From Microterricola viridarii (GTDB lineage: Bacteria; Actinomycetota; Actinomycetes; Actinomycetales; Microbacteriaceae): 64,000 nucleotides of DNA. This document shows, piece after piece, positions 60,939-64,000 of the stretch. The notes below the pieces were generated by a model that did no database searches, was not told where the DNA came from, and saw nothing but the letters and a program-made list of their open reading frames with translations. Location: the NCBI RefSeq assembly GCF_001542775.1, contig NZ_CP014145.1:3224001-3288000 (forward strand), read 5' to 3'. The position numbers and the translations under genes were made by a program. Position 1 is the first letter of the stretch; every line of letters begins with the position of its first letter.

Positions 60939-62332
60939 GCGAAGGCGCGGGGGCCCCAGCATCGCCCGCGACAGACGTCGCGGGCGATGCTGCGCGGCGC
61001 GCGGTCGAGGCGGTGTGGCGGATCGAGTCCGGCCGCCTGATCGCCGCACTGGCGCGCGTGACCGGCGACGTGGGCCTGGCCGAGGAGCTCGCCCAGGACG
61101 CCCTGGTCGCGGCGCTGGAGCAGTGGCCGCAGTCCGGGGTTCCGCGCAACCCCGGCGCGTGGCTCACCACGGTGGCCAAGCGCCGCGCCATCGACCAGTG
61201 GCGCAGGCAGGCCGCGTTCGAGCAGCGGGCGACGGCGCTCGCCGCCGAGCTGCAGGCGGCGGATGCCGCGGCCGGGGCCGCCGCCCTGGCATCCGGAACC
61301 GCGCCGGCCGCCACGGCCTCGACCGTGCTCGCCGGGGCCCCGCTCTCGGTGCAGACCCGGCCAGACCTGGCCGTGCTGCAACCGATCGACGACGAGCTGT
61401 TGCGGCTCATCTTCGTCGCCTGCCACCCGGTGCTCGGCCGCGACGCCCGGATCGCGCTCACGCTGCGCCTGCTGGGTGGGTTGAGCGCCGAGCAGATCGC
61501 GCGCGCCTTCGTCGTGCCGACCGCGACGATGCAGCAGCGCATCGTGCGAGCCAAGAAGACGCTCTCCGCTGCCGGGGTGCCGTTCGAGGTGCCGGAGCGG
61601 AGCGAGTTCGAGGCCCGGCTCGACTCGGTGCTCGCGGTGATCTACCTGATCTACAACGAGGGCTATTCGGCGAGCTCCGGCGACGACTGGATGCGGCCTG
61701 AGCTCTGCCGCGAGGCGCTGCGGCTCGGCCGCGTACTGGCCGAGCTGCTGCCGCGCGAGCCGGAGGTGCACGGGCTTGTCGCGCTGATGGAGATCCAGTC
61801 GTCGCGGCTCGGAGCGCGCACCACGCGGGAAGGCGAGCCGATCTTGCTGCTCGAACAGGACCGCGGCCGCTGGAACCAGCTGCTGATCCGGCGCGGCCTG
61901 GCGGCGCTCGACCGGGCCAGGCGCTGCGCCGCTGCCCGCGGGGCAGACGCCGGCAGCTACCAGCTGCAGGCCGAGATCGCCGCCTGCCATGCCCGCGCGC
62001 TGACCCCGGATGCCACCGACTGGGCGCAGATCGCCGGCATCTACGAGCGGCTGGCCCGCCGGGTGCCCTCGCCGGTGGTCGACCTCAACCGCGCGGTGGC
62101 GCTGTCGATGGCCCGCGGGCCGGCGGTCGGGCTGGTGTTGGTAGACGCTCTCGTGGCCGAGGGGCGGCTCTCCGGCTACCACCTGCTGCCGAGCGTGCGG
62201 GCCGACCTCTTGCAGAAGCTGGGTCGCCGGGAGGAGGCTCGAGAGGAGTACGAGCGCGCGGCGGCGCTGGCCGGCAACGAGCGGGACCGTGCCCTGCTGC
62301 TGAACCGGGCGCGCGCACTGCGGCGCGGCTAG
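60935..62332 (+). CDS. ECF42-like RNA polymerase sigma factor with TPR extension
   Basis: 465 residues from GTG 60935. The sigma-2 region (GDVGLAEELAQDALVAALEQ, about 41-60) and the sigma-4 region (LGGLSAEQIARAFVVPTATM) are followed by a roughly 250-residue C-terminal extension with DUF6596/TPR-like helices (VIYLIYNEGYSAS, PSVRADLLQKLGRREEAREE). An Ala-rich linker separates sigma-2 and sigma-4. No anti-sigma gene is adjacent. Control probably depends on the extension and the DGPF partner. Confidence 0.92.
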   Translation: MSEGAGAPASPATDVAGDAARRAVEAVWRIESGRLIAALARVTGDVGLAEELAQDALVAALEQWPQSGVPRNPGAWLTTVAKRRAIDQWRRQAAFEQRATALAAELQAADAAAGAAALASGTAPAATASTVLAGAPLSVQTRPDLAVLQPIDDELLRLIFVACHPVLGRDARIALTLRLLGGLSAEQIARAFVVPTATMQQRIVRAKKTLSAAGVPFEVPERSEFEARLDSVLAVIYLIYNEGYSASSGDDWMRPELCREALRLGRVLAELLPREPEVHGLVALMEIQSSRLGARTTREGEPILLLEQDRGRWNQLLIRRGLAALDRARRCAAARGADAGSYQLQAEIAACHARALTPDATDWAQIAGIYERLARRVPSPVVDLNRAVALSMARGPAVGLVLVDALVAEGRLSGYHLLPSVRADLLQKLGRREEAREEYERAAALAGNERDRALLLNRARALRRG

Positions 62333-62351
62333 AGGCGTTCGGCGCGGTGCG

Positions 62352-63017
62352 TCAGGCCTCGAGCAGGCGCTCGGTTGCGCCGATCACGTGTTCGCGCATG
62401 GCTGCCGCGGCGGCGGGCCCGTCGCCGGACGCGATCGCGTCGAGGATCGAGCTGTGCTCCGGCGCCGCGAACTTCGCACCAGTGCGTCCCAGCTTGGAGA
62501 AGAGACGGAAACGCTGGATCTGCCCGCCGAGCGCGGTGTAGGCAATCGCCAGGAACGGGTTGCCGGCCTGCGCGGCGATCAGCATGTGGAAGCGGTCGTC
62601 CGAGCGCCAGTACTGGTTGAATCCCTCCGCCGCGACATCGGCGAGGGCTGCGGACTGGTGGAACTCGTCGACCGTATCGCGCAGCGCGCTGATGAATTCG
62701 TCGGTCTTGCGCAGCGCGGCCTGCTCGGCCAACGTCGGCTCCAGCACGAGGCGAGCCTCCATCAGCTGCTGTACCTCGAGCCGGGTCATCATCGGGGCGA
62801 CGCGGTATCCGCGCAGCGCCTCACGCTCGACCAGACCGGTGTGCTCGAGCCGGGCCAGCGCTTCGCGCAGGGGCGTCTGACTCACATCGAGTTCGCGGGA
62901 GAGCGCGCCGATGTTCAGGCTCTGGCCTGCGCCGCGATCGCCGGACATGAACTGCTGAAGCAGGACGTCGTACATTTGATCGGCAATCGGCCGCTTGGTC
63001 CCTGGCTGCTCGATCAT
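62352..63017 (-). CDS. GntR-family regulator with FCD domain
   Basis: 221 residues from ATG 63017. A winged HTH (LNIGALSRELDVSQTPLREA) is followed by a helical FCD effector domain with MEARLVLEPTLAEQAALR and DDRFHMLIAAQAGNPFL (metal-binding Asp/His). I chose 63017 over GTG 63023 because TAAGCT ends 6 bases upstream. It probably controls the genes to its right through the 23-bp palindrome at 63834. The effector is unknown but is usually a carboxylic acid. Confidence 0.9.
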   Translation of the reverse strand: MIEQPGTKRPIADQMYDVLLQQFMSGDRGAGQSLNIGALSRELDVSQTPLREALARLEHTGLVEREALRGYRVAPMMTRLEVQQLMEARLVLEPTLAEQAALRKTDEFISALRDTVDEFHQSAALADVAAEGFNQYWRSDDRFHMLIAAQAGNPFLAIAYTALGGQIQRFRLFSKLGRTGAKFAAPEHSSILDAIASGDGPAAAAAMREHVIGATERLLEA

Positions 63018-63023
63018 CCTCAC

Positions 63024-63029
63024 AGCTTA
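63024..63029 (-). promoter_or_regulatory. Leaderless-type -10 box of the GntR/FCD gene
   Basis: TAAGCT on the complement, 6 bases before the ATG at 63017. Confidence 0.5.
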
Positions 63030-63138
63030 GCCTCAACATTGACGCGGTTGCGGGCGCTCGCAGAGCGGAATGTCGAGTTCGTTCCGACAGGGTTCGGCGG
63101 CCCAGAACATGCTGGCGGTGCGGCCGATCCGGCACGAT

Positions 63139-63711
63139 TCATGCGCGTTCGGCGCGCGGCCGGCCTGTCAGGCGGTTGTAGATCACGTAGAAGACGAGAC
63201 CGGTCAGGTTCATCGACACCGTGACAAGCAGGGCGGCGAGGATGTTGCCGGAGATGGCTGCCGTGGTGCTGAGGAACACGGCGAAGAGTGTCGAGAACCC
63301 AATGAACATCCCCGGCACGGAACTCAGCGCTGGCGCCCGCCCGACCATGATCATCAATGGGTTCGCGACGGCGAGTACTGCCGCCGCACACACCCACTGC
63401 GGCAGGTCTGGGCCCAGCACGGATTCGAGGGCGGAGGTCGCCGCGAGAGTGCCGGCCCCGAACACCGCCCCGATCGCCAGGCAGCGTGCGAGAACCGGCA
63501 GCCGCGCTGGTCTGCCCGTTCCGGCCAGGCCCGCCGCGGCCCACCCGAGGAAGATCCCGTAGGTCGGCACGCCGAGCAGCGCCCCCAGCGCAACGGTCGA
63601 CACGGCAAGCAGGGTCGCGGCGATCTCGGGTGGCAGCGCCAGTCGGAACCGGCCCGCCCGCCCTTCCATGGGGGGAGCCTGCTGCTCGCGGACATTCAGA
63701 TCGGTACTCAC
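63139..63711 (-). CDS. DUF1097-like membrane protein
   Basis: 190 residues from GTG 63711 (the open frame extends to 63879, but the extra part looks non-coding). Five predicted hydrophobic segments, including GALLGVPTYGIFLGWAAAGL and NPLMIMVGRAPALSSVPGMF. The pattern suggests DUF1097/YcdZ-type inner-membrane proteins of unknown transport role. It is divergent from the gene that begins at the right edge, and the region between them holds a perfect palindrome. Confidence 0.6.
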   Translation of the reverse strand: MSTDLNVREQQAPPMEGRAGRFRLALPPEIAATLLAVSTVALGALLGVPTYGIFLGWAAAGLAGTGRPARLPVLARCLAIGAVFGAGTLAATSALESVLGPDLPQWVCAAAVLAVANPLMIMVGRAPALSSVPGMFIGFSTLFAVFLSTTAAISGNILAALLVTVSMNLTGLVFYVIYNRLTGRPRAERA

Positions 63712-63833
63712 GCTCCGCCTTCGGCAGTGATCGGTCGGTCTTGGACAGCCCACGAAGCGCGCCCGTTTCTGAGCCGCTCCTGTGAGTGGCAACGCCGAGT
63801 TAGCCTCGTTCCAGAGGGTGCTGTAGTCTGTGG

Positions 63834-63856
63834 CAACGGCTATAGTATAGCCGTTG
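63834..63856. promoter_or_regulatory. Perfect 23-bp palindrome, probable operator
   Basis: Arms CAACGGCTATA and TATAGCCGTTG flank a single G. The centre also reads TATAGT on the plus strand and TATACT on the complement, so it overlaps possible -10 boxes in both directions. The GntR/FCD protein encoded at 62352-63017 is the likely binder. Confidence 0.65.
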
Positions 63857-63873
63857 AGAGTTTGGAGGCGATG

Positions 63874-63912
63874 ATGCACAGGAGCGTATCGACGACGGTG
63901 AGGTCGTCATGA
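63874..63912 (+). CDS. Possible 12-residue leader ORF
   Basis: ATG 63874 after GGAGG (63864-63868) encodes MHRSVSTTVRSS. Its TGA overlaps the ATG of the next gene (ATGA at 63909). Support is only the ribosome-binding site and the overlap. Confidence 0.35.
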   Translation: MHRSVSTTVRSS

Positions 63913-64000
63913 ACGCGTACAGCGCCCACCCACTTGTAGAGGGATTCCCCGGCAAATCGTCTTCGCACGGTGCATTCGGATGGAGCAGCATGTGGCTCCT
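63909..64000 (+). CDS. N-terminus of a gene cut by the window edge (possibly MBL-fold)
   Basis: The first 30 residues (starting MNAYSAHPLVEGFPGKSSSH, then GAFGWSSMWL) are in the window. The VEGFPGK...HG...GWSS pattern resembles N-termini of some metallo-beta-lactamase-fold hydrolases, but the fragment is too short for certainty. GAGG lies upstream of the ATG. It is expected to be controlled by the 23-bp palindrome. Confidence 0.45.
   Translation, partial: MNAYSAHPLVEGFPGKSSSHGAFGWSSMWL

Overview
The window is GC-rich, densely packed, and reads as chromosome of an actinobacterium, most likely a member of Micrococcales/Microbacteriaceae. The evidence is the class II single-chain glycyl-tRNA synthetase, the coproporphyrin-dependent heme pathway (HemQ type), a C50-carotenoid operon with split CrtYe/CrtYf and CrtEb, frequent GTG starts, ATGA/GTGA stop-start overlaps, and many start codons placed 6-7 nt after a -10-like hexamer. 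The genus cannot be fixed from the sequence alone. I see no rRNA, tRNA, CRISPR array, transposase or integrase.

Layout. 0-4.4 kb: partial Nudix protein, Tat-type polysaccharide deacetylase lipoprotein, glyS, MFS transporter. 4.4-16.4 kb: galactoside-utilisation locus with GH36 alpha-galactosidase, LacI regulator, GH35 beta-galactosidase, a sugar ABC transporter (binding protein and two permeases), a DUF5054/GH38-like protein and a metallophosphoesterase. Three similar LacI-type operators mark the two divergent promoter regions. 16.4-16.9 kb: tandem repeats.

16.9-35.6 kb: a heme supercluster holding every step from glutamyl-tRNA to heme b (hemA, E, Y, Q, H, C, D, B, L). It is interrupted by three small membrane/envelope genes (21.9-23.1 kb) and by a MarR-regulated carotenoid operon (idi-crtE-crtB-crtI-crtYe-crtYf-crtEb), whose last gene overlaps hemB. 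Heme and C50-carotenoid production are thus physically interlocked.

35.6-47.6 kb: mixed housekeeping and accessory genes. These are a PH-like protein with a Lys/Ala/Pro tail, an AcuI-like reductase, a two-gene ABC exporter, panD, a PEP-mutase-like protein, an LssY_C protein, a frameshifted trhO, a PEBP protein, a LysE exporter bracketed by palindromes, an HIBCH-like hydrolase and two CPBP proteases. 47.7-52.2 kb: methylcitrate cycle (GntR regulator, prpD, prpB, prpC). 53.3-59.0 kb: a module of ROK regulator, 17-residue leader ORF, SsuCBA-type ABC transporter and formylglycine-type sulfatase, probably for acquiring sulfur or carbon from a sulfated compound. 60.4-62.3 kb: a DGPF protein with an ECF42-like sigma factor and a matching promoter. 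62.3-64 kb: a GntR/FCD regulator, a DUF1097 membrane protein and the start of a plus-strand gene facing a perfect 23-bp palindrome.

At least five families of short palindromic or tandem repeats lie between the functional blocks (2.7, 4.3, 16.4, 43.8/44.7, 51.0, 52.3, 60.3 kb). One repeat-like segment appears to lie inside the lysE reading frame.
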